Source: a bacterium
Lineage (GTDB): Bacteria; Patescibacteriota; Minisyncoccia; Phycocordibacterales; PALSA-1337
Reading direction: 5' to 3'
Assembly (NCBI GenBank): GCA_030648705.1
Contig: JAUSHF010000046.1
Location: 1 to 5,919 of the forward strand
Length of the DNA: 5,919 bases
The notes below the pieces were generated by a model. That model did not search any database. It had not been told where the DNA came from and worked only from the letters and a program-made list of their open reading frames with translations. A program made the position numbers and the translations under genes. Positions 5,200 through 5,919 of this stretch are shown in pieces (the first letter of the stretch is position 1; each line of letters opens with the position of its first letter).

Positions 5200-5919
5200 T
5201 TTTTCCTCAATACAACAATACTTTCTTTATTCATCGTTTCTTCCAAAGCGCCAACAATGTTTGTTGGAGAATTTTTGATTGGCATTCTCTTGCCGGGGAT
5301 ATTTCTTACAATTATTTCCTCGCAGGTAAAACCAATTTTCTCCGCTAACTCTGCAATAATAAAATCAGTTGGAATTCTAACTTGCTTTACTAACCTATTG
5401 CCGACCACAAGGCAAAAATACTTTTTAGGTTTAAGTATCCTATAGGCTTGTTTCAAACATTCGTTCAGCCCAAGATTAAAGCTCAATACATCTTTTGCTC
5501 TTGCTTCGTCTTGCTTCACAATCTTTTCTAATGATTCTTTGAGATAACCGGATGAAAGTGTATGAATTAAATTTTTAGTAGCTCTACCACCAAGTAGGTC
5601 ATTATCTACGCCAGAAGCATCGTTTGGATCATCAAATATATCAATCCACTGAGCCGAAAGGCGAGAGAATTGCCCATAAGCAACAGTTGTACGGCTATCG
5701 CCGTATGGCGGAGAAGTAATAATGCAGTCAATAGAGCTTGCTTTAATCCCGTTGTCTTTTGACGAATCGCCATAGATTATCTTTGTCCAAGAGTCCTTTT
5801 TAGCATCTTTATAAAAATCACTCATTCCTGCGATATTTTTCTCTGCGTGTCTGCGAAATATACTAATAACATCCGGATCATGTTTTTCCAGCTTATCGCC
5901 CTTAACTCGAACTAATTTG
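5196..5919 (-). CDS. DNA methyltransferase (SPPY, probably N4-cytosine), N-terminus outside window
   Basis: The minus frame runs open from the window edge to TAG (complement of 5196-5198), at least 241 residues. An ATG at 5825-5823 exists, but about 31 in-frame codons upstream (…KLVRVKGDKLEKHDPDVISIF…) are also open and look coding, so the true start is off-window. KIIYGDS, then CIITSPPYGDS, forms the catalytic motif IV. SPPY is typical of N4-cytosine methyltransferases, although some N6-adenine enzymes also use it. TTVAYGQFSRLS follows, then AYRILKPKKYFCLVVGNR, and NIPGKRMPIKNSPTN...ETMNKESIVVLRKN closes the protein. No DPFxGxGT-type SAM motif I is in the visible part. In this family it is expected N-terminal to motif IV, so it should lie beyond the edge. 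It sits convergent with the MvaI/BcnI-like endonuclease, so it should protect the same target by methylating it. Confidence 0.9.
   Translation of the reverse strand, partial: KLVRVKGDKLEKHDPDVISIFRRHAEKNIAGMSDFYKDAKKDSWTKIIYGDSSKDNGIKASSIDCIITSPPYGDSRTTVAYGQFSRLSAQWIDIFDDPNDASGVDNDLLGGRATKNLIHTLSSGYLKESLEKIVKQDEARAKDVLSFNLGLNECLKQAYRILKPKKYFCLVVGNRLVKQVRIPTDFIIAELAEKIGFTCEEIIVRNIPGKRMPIKNSPTNIVGALEETMNKESIVVLRKN

Noticed and set aside
5030..5278. Plus-strand frame overlapping the endonuclease and methyltransferase ends
   Set aside because: It is a shifted-frame shadow of two strongly supported genes with no motif of its own.

Overview
The window looks like a piece of chromosome from an AT-rich bacterium with compact gene packing. 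The likeliest source is a candidate-phyla-radiation (Patescibacteria/Parcubacteria-type) genome. This rests on the gene styles, abutting or overlapping genes, starts without Shine-Dalgarno sequences and a tRNA without encoded CCA. It is inference, not proof. All frames read sensibly with UGA not reassigned, and every stop seen is TAA or TAG.

Left part (1-3831), housekeeping: the C-terminal tail of a cysteine desulfurase (NifS/IscS type) overlaps by 17 nt a membrane-anchored, HtrA-like protein. That protein appears to have lost two of its three catalytic residues. It is followed by a large double-AAA+ Hsp100 chaperone. The chaperone has a full ClpB-type coiled-coil middle domain, but also a ClpC/ClpA-like Leu-Gly-Phe tripeptide where ClpP-partner unfoldases carry their protease-docking loop. 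Each of the two downstream genes has a recognisable promoter lying inside the end of the gene before it. The predicted transcripts have no leader or only a very short one.

Middle part (3832-4265): a tRNA-Tyr(GUA) with its own promoter ends in a strong, probably bidirectional terminator. The terminator hairpin is part of a much longer inverted repeat, because the 3' third of the tRNA is copied in inverted orientation just downstream. The copy is interrupted by a 24-nt GC-rich palindromic insert. It is followed by two further elaborate hairpin structures. This 170-nt patchwork of palindromes is the least explained part of the window.

Right part (4266-5919): a compact type II restriction-modification module. 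A small XRE-family helix-turn-helix protein (candidate controller, C) lies one base upstream of a MvaI/BcnI-family restriction endonuclease. A SPPY-type (probably N4-cytosine) DNA methyltransferase converges on it, and the two stop codons share the bases CTAG. The methyltransferase frame is open through the window edge, so its N-terminal part lies outside. An inverted repeat overlapping the putative promoter of the small HTH gene is a candidate operator. The position of the module directly after a tRNA gene suggests an acquired island.
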